A stretch of 64,000 nt of DNA from Siderastrea siderea (lineage: Eukaryota; Cnidaria; Anthozoa; Scleractinia; Rhizangiidae). Below the pieces are notes generated by a model that worked only from the letters and a program-made list of their open reading frames with translations, did no database searches and was not told the origin of the DNA. The first letter of the stretch is position 1; every line of letters begins with the position of its first letter. Position numbers and translations under genes: made by a program. The DNA lies in the NCBI GenBank assembly GCA_964030785.1, contig OZ034966.1, positions 2,109,701 through 2,173,700 on the forward strand. Direction: 5' to 3'. Shown piece by piece: positions 22,177 through 32,449 of the stretch.

Positions 22177-22300
22177 GAAAGCTTCGGCTTGCTTGTGGAG
22201 GTGCTTTGATCTCTCGTCGATGGATCCTGACCGCAGCACACTGTTTTTATTACTGGAATCCTATATTTGGAGAACGTAAAATCCGTAAAAATCCTCAAGA
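22177..22300 (+). CDS. Gene 1 protease copy B exon 2 (His57)
   Basis: This reads [16 protein letters not shown] then [11 protein letters not shown]. The catalytic His is CAC at 22,239-22,241 and both cysteines of the His-loop disulfide are present. It is the only exon-2 copy of four with both cysteines, His and no stop. The exon is 124 bases, entering in phase 1 and leaving in phase 2, as in all copies. Confidence 0.93.
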
Positions 22301-22329
22301 GTGAGTACTCAAGCTTACTAATTGTGTTA

Positions 22330-22452
22330 CCGTCCGTCCGTCCACCCGTCCAGCTATCCAACCATAGATCCCATCTCATTCCATCCGTCCAACCGCCCTT
22401 CCTTCCTTCCATCCATCCATCCATCCATCCATCCATCCATCCATCCATCCAG
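22330..22452 (+). repeat. (GTCC)/(CATC)n array after exon 2 of copy B
   Basis: Shorter allele of the same array found after exon 2 in copies A and D. Confidence 0.9.
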
Positions 22453-22486
22453 TTAGTTTAGCATTTTAAAACACTATTTGTACATA

Positions 22487-23020
22487 TTGCACGGCTTTTG
22501 TGTAAACCAAAGATACTATTGTAATTTTGACGAAACCACCGTGGATAAATAAAGTTTTCTATCCATCCATCCATCCATCCATCCATCCATCCCTCCCTCC
22601 CCCACTCCGTCCGTCCGTCCGTCCGTCCGTCCGTCCGTCCGTCCGTCCATCCATCCATCCATCCATCCATCCATCCATCCCTGAGATCTTACCGGAAATC
22701 CAGGCTGCTCGTACCTCACTGTTTAAAAACAGTTTCGCATTTACTGGGGCCCTCAATTTTGAATGCACCACCAGATGACTTGAAGCAATTAGCACCTGCT
22801 AGTGCTTTCAAAAAGTAAGTTAAGGCCTATAGTTCTGCATCGACAACAACAATTATGTAAACTATGTAAACAATTCGCTTTTATTCCGTTAACATGTACA
22901 CTTTTGTAATGATCAGTATTTGTACGCCTCACGGCTTTTAGGTAGAACAGATTTTCTATGTTAATGACATATGGAAATTTGATAGAATTACCGTGGTTAA
23001 ATAAAGTTTTCTATTCTATT
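22487..23020 (+). mobile_element. LINE 3'-end fragments with ATCC/GTCC array
   Basis: A LINE 3' end of the form ACCGTGGATAAATAAAGTTT at 22,537-22,557 runs straight into an (ATCC)n-(GTCC)n-(ATCC)n array (22,558-22,680). A second, similar 3' end occurs at about 22,990-23,012 (ACCGTGGTTAAATAAAGTTT). Between them is a decayed C-terminal fragment (about 22,690-22,800). Confidence 0.7.
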
Positions 23021-23099
23021 CCACCCATTTATCATCCCATGCATCTCACAAAAGTTCGAGTATCTTTATTTTAACTTCTACTTCCATTCTTTTCCTTAG

Positions 23100-23724
23100 A
23101 TACCAAATAAAAGCAGGAGACCACAGCTTAATAAAGAACGAGAAATCACAGCAAGATATGGCCCCGGAGACGATTTTTGTTCACCAGAAATACGTGAAAG
23201 ATATATTTTTAAATGACATAGCGCTCGTCAAACTGACAGAACCAGTGGAACTGGGCAGATTTGTACGAACTGTGTGTCTACCCAAAAAAGAAGAGAAGGA
23301 TTTGGCAGTCGCTAAAAAATACGGTTATGCGGCGGGTTGGGGAGCAACAAAAGCCGTGAAACCAAGAGAAAAACATGAAAAGGCCGACCGATACTCTACA
23401 GTTCTTAAATACTCTGCTTACATGATTCAAGAGAACAGACTGTGTTCAAACAGATCGGCGCTGCCTTTCAACTCGACCGTGTCGTTTTGTGCCGGAGATG
23501 GAAAAGGAGGAAATGGCACCTGCCAAGGGGACAGTGGGGGAGCTTTTGTTCGCGAAGGAAGAAGAGGTGATGGCTACCGATGGATTGCTACTGGTCTTGT
23601 TAGCTGGGAAGAAGGGTGCGCACAAAAGGATCAGTATGGATACTACACAAGAGTGTATCCATTTATTGACTGGATTAAGAAAACCATGGATGCAAATAGC
23701 AGCCCAGAAGAAGGAGAAGCATAG
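23100..23724 (+). CDS. Gene 1 protease copy B exon 3 (Asp102, Ser195, stop)
   Basis: The exon carries NDIALVKL (Asp102), TVCLP, and CQGDSGGAF with Ser195 as AGT at 23,533-23,535. The Cys168-Cys182 and Cys191-Cys220 pairs are present; the Cys136-Cys201 pair is absent. Position 189 (two before CQGDSGG) is Gly and not Asp, and the usual WG at 215-216 is WE, so the S1 pocket is not that of plain trypsin. N-glycosylation sequons are seen (NRS, NST, NGT). The protein ends with an acidic tail and a stop at 23,722-23,724. It joins exon 2 in phase 2. Confidence 0.93.
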
Positions 23725-24091
23725 CCAATGCAGTCAGTGTGTAAACGTAACTTTAAATCGTGAAATGACATATCCCTATCACTATATCAGGATTCAAACA
23801 CTCCTCCGAGGCGTTCTGAGCAAAATTGCAAATTCGTCAAGATTTCCTTGTCTCGTACCTCAGGTTCGAGAGACTTGACTGCAAACACGACCAGAAATAG
23901 AACCTTACCAGAAATCCTCCTAGTCAAGTTCGAATTTTAATATATCTCATGCGAATTTGCAGTTAAAAAATGTCTGCACCAAGCGAGAATAGTGTGAGTT
24001 GAGGCACTCACAGAATTTTTTTATTGCCCACTATAGTGTTTACGAGTGATTGCTATTAGTACGTCAAATCTTGTATTGTAAACATTATTAA

Positions 24092-24097
24092 AATAAA
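24092..24097 (+). terminator. Candidate poly(A) signal of gene 1
   Basis: AATAAA about 370 bases after the stop, followed by TGCTTTATAAAG. No closer canonical signal was seen. Confidence 0.5.
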
Positions 24098-24119
24098 ATT
24101 GCTTATGCTTTATAAAGTA

Positions 24120-24850
24120 ACCTTGCAGTCACATTTATTCAAATTAGCAGGCATTTACCGTGTCCTATTGCGAATACGCGAATCTGATTTGATGATTAGT
24201 TGTTTTCTATTCGGTGATAAAGTATAACTTTGCGCGCGGTGGCCTTTAAAAGTCAAATTACTTTTGATTTCGTTTTTGTAACCTCCAATACTCCTAAAAT
24301 TCGCTGTTTTCCTCTTCAAAACCATTGCATGTGTCGTGAAACAATTGACTCCTCATCCTCGTTTTCTTGTAAGCGGTAGTTGGCTACGCATCTGTGACGA
24401 TAAGTTCATAGAAAACACCCGCGGAAAAGAAAGCAAACGATTATGGCAATGTACAGGTATAATTAACAATTATTCCACGAGCACACGTTGGATATGAGAT
24501 GGTAGATAGCCAACGAGGTGCGTATTGTTTTATTAAAAACTAATACGAAGTATTGCTAATTATTTTATCGATAACAACCACGAAATATCGCTAAATCGCG
24601 TTAAGACCGGAAGAAGATGTACAAATGACTTCCGCTTTACAAACTATATTGGTCACACGTCTATCAAAACTGTCAAATCCATGGAATGAATGAATGAATG
24701 CCAAAATTAACCAAAACGATTCTCGAAATGTGTGGTATATATATAATAACCACATCAGTTACATGTGGTTTACTGGTATAATAATCAATAGGTATGGACC
24801 AATCACAACGCGTGCGTTATCCTCAGTTATTGTATAAAATGTTATAGTAT
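24120..24850. other. Intergenic AT-rich stretch, nothing assigned
   Basis: No coding signal. A short GAATGAATGAATG run is at about 24,685-24,697, and a TATATATA tract with a nearby inverted ACCACAT/ATGTGGT pair is at 24,730-24,770. Confidence 0.5.
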
Positions 24851-25118
24851 TAGAGCAGTTTTCAGTTCAAGCAATAATGTTGTGTTTGCTTTGGTTTTGC
24901 CTTACTGCGCTCTCTGATTGGTTAAAAAAGCTCGCCTCATTTTATCAACCAATCAGACATGAAACCAAAACCAATCGTGATTTGGTCGCACGCGTCTTCC
25001 CGCGCTTGGCACCGGTTACATGTATTGATTGGCTTGGCGTGTTGTTTACGTTTGTTGTGATTGGTCACAGTAATTACTTTGGTCTTGTTTTTACGACACT
25101 CGTTTGAAAACCGCTCTA
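24851..25118 (+). mobile_element. CCAAT-rich MITE
   Basis: The ends are inverted: TAGAGCAGTTTTCAGTTCAA on the left, and the reverse complement of a TAGAGCGGTTTTCAAAC end on the right. Inside are five or more ATTGG/CCAAT boxes in both orientations. Similar sequences are abundant in coral genomes to my recollection. The 76-codon open frame inside is not considered real. Confidence 0.65.
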
Positions 25119-25119
25119 T

Positions 25120-26750
25120 TGTCAGTATCATTGGAAATAGTTTAGAATAGTACTTGTCTAGTTTCGTAACTGTAACATAACTATAGATTAGTTCATGGAA
25201 AGTGCGCACCTACGGTAGTTATGCCCAAGTCTGTGATGTGTCAGAAGTCAAACGAGTGAGTGCATCAAGAGAGTGAAGTTTAACGCGTAAACCAAAGAGT
25301 TTTAGCATTTTGGCTGTGTTTGAAAGACCTATGTTTTTTTGGCCGATATACTTAACACATTTTTATGTAACGAACCTAATCTCTTATGGACTAACACAAA
25401 TCTTTTTAAAGAAACTTGCGTTTTTCATATTAGATAGATAGAAAATATACAGAATAGAAGGCAAATCAAAATTTTAGTGAGCTCATTTTCTCTGTCACTG
25501 GAGGCCTGACATCATCTGACGACGTTAAATGACCAGTTTTAACCCTCAGGAAACTTCCTTTTGCAACCCTCACCCCACCCACCTGGACTAAGTAGGATCA
25601 AGTGAAAGCGGCTTCGCTGTGATTAGTTTAGAGATTGTTGTTTTTCATAAACAAATAAATAAATAAATAATTAACAAATGACCGCACCTAGTGCATTGTT
25701 GCCTTAGCGAAAGTTCATTTAATATGGAGAGGGGGGAGGTGAAGATGTTGAGGGGGCCCCCTGAAATTTTGGGTGTGTGTTGAGGGGGCTCTGGAAAAAT
25801 GATGAGGTCACAGGGGGTGGGGGGGGGGGGAGGGCGCAGAATTTTTTCCTTGACATGATCGGTGTAATTTTCATTTTCCCCTCATAAATAATAACAAGCA
25901 AGTTTCCAATTCCCAACAAAAACTTTCTTTATTTGAGCTTTAATTATTGTCAGATAATTAATACTACAACACCCTGCTTCCGCCTTCGTCATCTTCACTG
26001 ATGAAATCATCTTCGCAGGAGTCTGATTATCATATTGGCATGAGCCAATTTCCTTGCTCTTAGCGTTGGGTTAATATGCCTCAGTCTGATCTAAGTCATA
26101 TAAAAGTCATATGAAGTCATATGAAATTTTTAGTCATGCTGACTTGAATTTTTTCAGGTAAATGATGCGAAATTTTTTCCCTTATTTAAGCAAGTGGGGA
26201 CTTCTAAAATACACGAGAGAAGTGTTTAGAGATCTAAGCACGATTTGGGGGCAAGTGCGTCTTCTTGAAAATTCTCGACTGCTATGAAACTCAAAAAAGC
26301 ACGAGAAAAAAGTTTTTTTTTCCTATCATAGAACGTCCTAGGATTTGTATGACCTCAAAATCGCAGCTCAAAAACCCTCCTCCATTTTTACCAATATCTG
26401 TTGAATCATTTTATTCTTCCTTGTTTTACCATTTCCCCTGATCATGATAAATGGCCTACGATTTGCGCGCTCTAGCACGTGTGAAGAACTCGATTTGACC
26501 AATCATAGCGCACATTTCTTTCAACAGTTTATAAAAAAAATTATGCACTTAAATTCGTCGCCTAAAGTCAACATGCTGAACGCGAAGGTAACATTTGTGT
26601 ATACTGTTTCCTTAAACTATGTTCTTTTTAACTAATCTGACACTTGACTTTAGACGTCACAGAGCTGGTGTCTGTGAAAGCACTTCGAGGCTTGGTTACC
26701 AAGCACCATAATAACTGACACGTGACAACCCTGAAACAGCCACACAGACT
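25120..26750. other. Intergenic stretch, no gene seen
   Basis: Notable only for an (AAAT)n run at about 25,650-25,672 and a G-rich stretch at 25,726-25,840, including an 11-12 base G run, which gives Pro-rich minus-strand frames with no domain. Confidence 0.5.
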
Positions 26751-26752
26751 GA

Positions 26753-27256
26753 CTCGGAAATTTTAAAAGCAGATGGCTGTGGAAATATTGTGTGGGTCAC
26801 ATTGAAATCCATGGAATCCCAGAGGAACTGTATACATCTACAAACGAAGTTGTCACAAAGCTTGCCCAAAAGTTAAATGTGCCGATTTCAACAGAAGATA
26901 TCGACATTTCACATAAACTCTACAATGGCAAGGATAAACCTAAGAGCATAATAGTCAAATTAATAAGTCACCAAAAGAAGACAGAACTGTACAAGAAACG
27001 AGTCCAGCTTAAAAATGTGAAGGTTTCCGACCTATTTACGAACAGTTCAGCAGCTGCGATCACACAGTCTGAACGCCTTTTTATTAATGAGAACTTAACA
27101 CGATATCGTAAACACCTGATGAAGAAAGCAAACCAACGGCGGAAAGACGAGATGCCTCATAGCGTTTGGTCTATGGACGGGAAGATTTTTGTCAAAACCT
27201 CGCCGGATGGCGTTCCCATAAGAATCTTCTCAGAGGAGGACCTTGAAAACTTATAA
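26753..27256 (+). mobile_element. LINE ORF1 (transposase_22/RRM-like), 5'-truncated
   Basis: The frame reads HIEIHGIPEELYTSTNEVVT, continues with DIDISHKLYN and KSIIVKLISHQKKTELYKK, and ends with a short acidic C-terminus. This is the RRM plus C-terminal pattern of L1/Tx1-type ORF1 RNA-binding proteins. The frame is open from about 26,753 without an ATG near its start, so the N-terminal coiled-coil part is missing. It sits about 290 bases before ORF2. Confidence 0.8.
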
Positions 27257-27546
27257 TCCAAGATGTTTCGGCGCTTAAGCTGCTACACACTAAAATACAT
27301 CAGGTATTTCTTTATTCAATTATTACGAATAAGCTGAGGACGGATGGAACACTAACAGCTAAACGCCTATGAACACCATGCAAGTGGTCCATTTATGTGT
27401 AAAATTGTGTCTCGCTTGTGTTACTGTGTTATGTAGTTCATTACGTTATCCGCTATACCCTTTCTTAGTTAAAAGTTTTGTAGATAGTCGGTTAATTAAC
27501 AATTACTTTTATAGCCCGTTTTTTCTATTCATTTTTACGTTGCACT

Positions 27547-27991
27547 ATGACAGATCAAAGTAAATGCTGTATCATGTCCTTAAACGTTCGGGGTTTGAGA
27601 AATCGAGTAAAAAGAAGTAGTATTTTCAGTTTTTTAAGAGATCAAAATTGTCAATTCTATTTTCTTCAAGAAATTTATTCAGAACAAAAAGATGAAAATG
27701 TGTGGAGAAATGAATGGGGAGGTGATATTTTCTTTTCACACGGTTCAACACATAGTCGAGGTGTATGTATCTTAATTAACCCTTCATTTAGACATACTAT
27801 TGAAAATTGTAGCAAAGACCGGAATGGAAGAATTGTGTCAATTGACTTACGAACCGATACCGCCAGCATTTCTCTGTGCAATATTTATGCTCCTAGTTAA
27901 ACTCCAATTAACTATCCCACAAGGAAAAAGAGGTCCCGGTCTATGGAAATTTAACAATTCACTTCTAGAAGATGAGGATTACATAGACTGA
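27547..27991 (+). mobile_element. LINE ORF2 endonuclease domain, internally deleted
   Basis: This starts MTDQSKCCIMSLNVRGLRN, followed by LQEIYS, the N-terminal half of an AP-type endonuclease (EEP fold), and stops at 27,898-27,900. In another frame it resumes with GPGLWKFNNSLLEDEDYID, which normally follows the complete endonuclease, so the second catalytic half is deleted. Confidence 0.82.
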
Positions 27992-28039
27992 CTAATCAAG
28001 GTGAATTTTCCTGTCATACGCGAGAAATACCTTGGAATC

Positions 28040-29089
28040 TGAGACGAAAGACTAAAATGGGAGCTTCTCAAAATGGAAATAAGAGATATAACAATCTCCT
28101 TCTCAAAAAACAAAGCCAAATTACTCCGTAAAAGGGAACAAGAAATCCAAAATCGACTAGAAATCCTAGACAGCTTTATCTCCTGCGCTGCGCATACAGA
28201 CTGTACAGAAGAAAACGAGAAGGAATATGCTAATTTAAAATTTGAACTCGTCCTTATTTATGAAAGAAAAGGGCAAGGCTCTATTCTACGCTCCAAAACA
28301 AGGTGGATTGAACAAGGTAAAAAAACCGACCAAGCAACCTCGTTCCCACGAGGTTGCCGACCAAGTACTTCTTTAATTTAGAGAGGAGGAATTATAATCT
28401 TAAGACAATCAAGAAATTAGAACGATCGCAGGGTGAATTTTTGACCAAAGAAGATGACATACTCAAAGAAATTGAATCTTTTTATACCAAATTGTACGCC
28501 TCTGTCCTCCTAGACGATAATGATCTGTTCGATAGTTTTGTCCAAAACTTGGATATCCCTAAGCTTGCCGACACGCAGAGAGATGAGGTTAGAGGGTGAA
28601 ATTACCCTCAAAGAATGTAGGGACATACTTCGGACTTTCAGCAGTGGGAGATCTCCAGGAGATGATGGCTTCACGTGGGAGTTTTATAACTACTTCTTTG
28701 CTTTGTTAGGACAGGACCTGGTAAATTGCTTCAACTATGCATATAAAAAAGGTGAAATGTCAGTCTCCCAACGGAGGGGTGTTATAACCCTCGTTCCAAA
28801 GGAGGACTCAAACCTCCTGTCGCTGTCCAATTGGCGGCCGATTACACTATTAAATCTGGATTATAAATTCGCATCCAAAGTCATTGCGAAGAGACTGGAG
28901 AAAGTCCTGAGAGTTCTAATCAATCCAGATCAAACAGGCTTTGTGAAGGGCAGGTACATGGGGCAAAACATAAGACTAATCAATGACATTTTAGAGCAAA
29001 CCAAACTCCAGAGCATACCTTCCCTAGGGGGTTTACGCAACTCAGTCAAAGGGCAAGGACCAGCTTCTACATTAAATTTCAATTTTTAG
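28040..29089 (+). mobile_element. LINE ORF2 RT region, frameshifted and 3'-truncated
   Basis: Segments in different frames join to a Tx1/L1-type ORF2: a linker (WIEQGKK), then KYFFNLERRNYN, then SGRSPGDDGFTWEFYN and SNWRPITLLNLDYKFASKVI, ending QTGFVKGRYMGQNIRLINDI. The frame breaks at the 31-bp insertion at 28,335-28,365 and again near 28,590. Homology ends near 29,050, before the catalytic YADD box, so the element lacks its 3' half. The 3' break is shared with copy A (position 142). Confidence 0.82.
28326..28365 (+). mobile_element. 22-bp palindromic insertion with perfect 9-bp TSD
   Basis: The palindrome CAACCTCG-TTCCCA-CGAGGTTG (28,335-28,356) is flanked by CCGACCAAG on both sides (28,326-28,334 and 28,357-28,365). 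Removing one repeat and the palindrome (31 bases) restores the LINE reading frame (KKPTKYFF). A 9-bp duplication is the hallmark of Mutator-like elements, and the terminus resembles a sequence at 33,768-33,790 (CCTGGGAACGAGGTTGG). Confidence 0.85.
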
Positions 29090-29716
29090 CGTTGGGACTA
29101 ACCTAAAGCAGCCCAGTTGTAGCGGTCCTTACAGAAATGGACTTAGCAGAATTTTCGTCTTGAATAACGACTTAAATTTTGCTCTAAATGCTTAAAATCT
29201 GTTGTAATTTCTAGAAATCATGTTAGGGGGAGGGGTGTATGGTTATCCCTAGCTCGATCGATCGGTGATACGATCTGGTTTCAACTACGGTTTTTGCCGG
29301 TATCTGTTTATAATGAATTCGTACTTTTGCACATTTTTAGAGTTTTTGGGAACAAAACCAACAATGGTTAGAAACCCAGAACAGTTCTAGTTTTGAGGAA
29401 CTCACGATAGAGTGATTTTACAAAATCTTGCGAAATTGCCATCATAATACTAAGTGCTATTCAAAACTAATTCCATTGCTTTCTTTTGTTATAAATTAAC
29501 AAAAAAAATTATATTACTTGTTGTTGTTTTATGGATTATGTGTAACCGCTCTTCGAGGTTACCCATATATTAATTAGATTTATAAAACACTTTTGCCAAA
29601 GTTAAAGATTCCTAACTACTGTCCCCTAACATTGGCTAGTGACAGGGGCGCTCTTATGTGAAAAGCAATTAATTTTGTTACCATTTTATGACTTTGAGCT
29701 TCATTCTATCTTCTAG
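29090..29716 (+). repeat. Duplicated intronic block, copy D
   Basis: Counterpart of 143-727 and 21,680-22,176; it includes a unique short insert with AGCTCGATCGATCG at about 29,250-29,265. Confidence 0.75.
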
Positions 29717-29840
29717 GAAAGCTTCGGCTTGCTTGTGGAGGTGCTTTGATCTCTCGTCGATGGATCCTGACAGCAGCACACTGTTTTTAATACTGGAATC
29801 CTATATTTGGAGAACGTAAAATCCGTAAAAATCCTCAAGA
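29717..29840 (+). pseudogene. Orphan serine protease exon 2, copy D
   Basis: This is 124 bases, nearly identical to copy B exon 2, with AG and GT sites intact, both cysteines and the catalytic His. A single change turns the first Tyr codon after HCF into TAA (29,788-29,790). No exon 1 is seen between it and the LINE on its left, and the next exon on its right is exon 1 of copy C, so it has no exon 3 of its own. If spliced into a transcript it would truncate the protein. Confidence 0.9.
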
Positions 29841-29867
29841 GTGAGTACTCAAGCTTACTAATTGTGT

Positions 29868-30035
29868 TACCGTCCGTCCGTCCGTCCACCCGTCCAGCTA
29901 TCCAACCATAGATCCCATCTCATTCCATCCGTCCAACCGCCCTTCCTTCCTTCCATCCATCCATCCATCCATCCATCCATCCACCCATCCATCCGTCCGT
30001 CCATCCGTCCATCCGTCCATCCGTCATTCCATCCA
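29868..30035 (+). repeat. (GTCC)/(CATC)/(CGTC) array after exon 2 of copy D
   Basis: Same array as after exon 2 of copies A and B, with additional GTCC/ATCC alternations at its right end. Confidence 0.9.
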
Positions 30036-30049
30036 TCGACTCGGATGGT

Positions 30050-30350
30050 CAAACCTTAAGAAGAGAAGAAATAAACAGAAAGCTCTGATGATGATCAAAT
30101 TATTAACGGCATGACACCAGTTTACTTAAAGGATATGTTCTCAAAGAACATTGGCACGCCATGTTATAACCTTCGAACATCAAGAGAAGACATCGCCTTA
30201 CCGAGAGCCAGAACCGACTATTACAGAAACAGTTTCGCCTTCACTGGGGCGAAAATTTGGAATCGCTTCCAAATGATCTGAAATGTGAACGGTCGCTCGA
30301 ATCCTTTAAAAACAAGCTCAAATCTCTCAACCTCTGTATCGATTTTTAAA
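30050..30350 (+). mobile_element. LINE C-terminal fragment
   Basis: In broken frames it reads [36 protein letters not shown] and SFAFTGAKIWN, the conserved C-terminus of CR1/L2-like LINEs in cnidarians, followed by KNKLKSLNLCIDF and a stop. Confidence 0.75.
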
Positions 30351-30410
30351 TACATATATATTTCCTATTTTTTAAAAAATTGCAATACATGATACTTAGG
30401 GTTAGTTAGT

Positions 30411-30880
30411 TAATTTGCATGTGAATACTCTCCGAGAAAGCTTTATTACAATATGGAGTCCCACAGGGATCGATACTTGGGCCACTCCTATTTCTAATAT
30501 ATATAAATGATCTTAGTAATATTAATAAATATGCTACTATAAGAATCTACGCGGACGATATTAATATGACTTTTACGGCTTGCAGCATTCCTGAGCTGCA
30601 ACATAATAAGAGCGTTGATTTACAATATCTCCAACAATGGCTCATAGCAAATAAGCTTACTTTGAACATTGTAGAAACTGAATACATGCTGGTTGGGTCA
30701 AGGTAAAAAAATCGGCGGCTCGAGCGACAGGTGCGGATTACAAGGTACATACGAAAAAATATTGAGTAAACTCGGTTGGTTAATCCTAAAGGAGAGAAGA
30801 AACAAACAAACGGCCCTCATGATGTTCAAAGTTATCCACGAAATGACACCAGTTCATTCAAAAGATATTTACTCATCCAA
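30411..30880 (+). mobile_element. RT palm and C-terminal fragments
   Basis: 30,411-30,712 matches 1,070-1,372 (SILGPLLFL, then IYADDIN). 30,712-30,880 matches about 1,645-1,812, so the middle (1,373-1,640 in copy A) is deleted here. Frames are broken. Confidence 0.8.
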
Positions 30881-31447
30881 TCGTCGTCATTGTCGTGGTG
30901 GTCTTCAAATTTGCCTTGACACTCGTACTGACCTCGCGACGCACTGGAAAACGTTGAGGTCATAAACGTGCACGTCCAATGTCAGCCTACATACACGTTC
31001 ATTTGCCAAATGCTAGAACAAACCCCAGTGATAGAAGTTTTCCACACTCCGCCATAAGAACATGAAACATGCTCCCTGATATAACATCGTTAGGAAGATT
31101 TCCTTCAGTGGTGTACAGTCATACAAAAAAGAGCGTACAAATATCTTCTAAGCATCTCCCAAAGAAGCGGATGATAATCATATGTACTTACTTGTTACTT
31201 CATTTTTGGAGCGGCTGGTCACCAGCAAATAGGTCAAAAAGAGTTCCTCATGAAAACTTACTGACTTTGTCCGTCAGGAATTTTTGCTCTCCTGTTGATG
31301 TTTTTTTGCTCAAATAGTGAACAACAACAACAAAACAAAAACGTAAAAAAACCTCGTTAGTGTATCCAGACACAGAGTATTGCATCTCTTTAACAAATTG
31401 GCAACTCACTATTTGTTGTTTGCTTTGCTTTGTTTCGTTTTGTTTAG

Positions 31448-31564
31448 ATTACTCTGCTTGTGCTGAAAGTCCAGTTTATTTTAGGGCTCGAATCGTTGGT
31501 GGAAGAATCTCAGAAAGAGGATGGTGGCCTTGGCAGATTGGTATATACAAACTCAACAACAAAG
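31448..31564 (+). CDS. Copy C protease exon 1
   Basis: Encodes the linker Cys and RARIVGGRISERGWWPWQIG; 117 bases as in copy B. The acceptor is preceded by a T-rich tract, and the donor is GGTAACA. Confidence 0.85.
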
Positions 31565-32114
31565 GTAACATCATGTTGTTTAATTTGGAGTTGTGTGAGT
31601 TTTTCTCAGCGGAATTCCCGTAGCTCAGTGCATAGTTTTGTGGATTGATGGCAAGAGTAATGAGAAAATCAAGACAAGGAGATGCAGCTTAGAATTTTAA
31701 AGACAAGAGAGACTTCATTAATGTCTTGACAATAGAAATTTGATCTAGCATATCAAACACCAACCTATCCATGTTACAACCACTATCCAAATGTAAGATG
31801 ATTGTCAAAGCTCCTTCACCTGGCGCTCTTTTTTGGCGCCATCATGGGAGCTGGTCAAGGTTCCCTGGGGTTAAGGTTTTACGGTAAAGTATGGTAAAAT
31901 ATGATCTTCTCATGATATAGGTAGAGTAATTACTGTGAGCAAACTTTGGCAAGGAGCGAAGATCATTCCAAAACTCAATAACGTGTGTACGGTCGAGTCA
32001 ACCAGTCAGCAAATACTTACTAGCACTTCGGTAACCTAAAATGTACTTGCGTGAAAATCAATTTTTATTGTGACGTAATTTAGTGAGTTTGAACTGGTTC
32101 ATTCTATCTTCTAG

Positions 32115-32238
32115 GAAAGCTTGGGCTTGTTTGTGGTGGCGCTTTGATCTCTCCTCGATGGCTCCTGACAGCAGCACAGTGTTTTTATTACTGGAATCCT
32201 ATATTTGGAGAACGTAGATTCCGTGGCAATCCTCAAGA
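32115..32238 (+). CDS. Copy C protease exon 2 (His57 to Gln)
   Basis: This reads GKLGLVCGGALISPRW then LLTAAQCFYYW. The His-loop cysteines are kept. It differs from the A/B/D exon 2 at about eight residues, whereas A, B and D are nearly identical to each other, and its flanking introns lack the LINE block. Confidence 0.85.
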
Positions 32239-32449
32239 GTGAGTTCTAAAGCTAGATCGCTTCCTAATTTTGTCAAACCCAATACCCACAACACATTAAC
32301 TATTAAGGCCTTTAAACTGCCATCTACCCTAAACTGTCCGTCCGTCCTTCCAACCAGAGATAGTGGAGAATACTGTCGACAATACCGAAATGAAATGAGA
32401 AATGAAATGGCGCACTGTTTATAGTAGACAATACTAAAATTGGACTATC

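Larger units (their letters stand above)
16001..23724 (+). other. Gene 1: secreted CCP3-serine protease (gene model)
   Basis: Seven coding exons join in frame: 16,001-16,064, 16,902-17,072, 17,678-17,869, 19,190-19,384, 21,283-21,399, 22,177-22,300 and 23,100-23,724. Every junction has AG/GT boundaries, and most introns are phase 1, typical of shuffled extracellular domains. The product is about 495 residues plus a missing short first exon: signal peptide, three CCP domains (about 22-78, 79-142, 143-207) and an S1 protease domain from about 208. CCP-protease architecture is known from complement proteases (C1r/C1s/MASP, factor B/C2) and limulus clotting factors. This one lacks CUB, EGF and vWA domains. 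It is secreted, probably an activatable zymogen of the innate immune or clotting type; the substrate is unknown. Confidence 0.85.

Noticed and set aside
2143..22680. CRISPR-like arrays
   Set aside because: The regular repeats are tetranucleotide microsatellites or a minisatellite with 5-9 bp spacers in an intron-containing eukaryotic genome.
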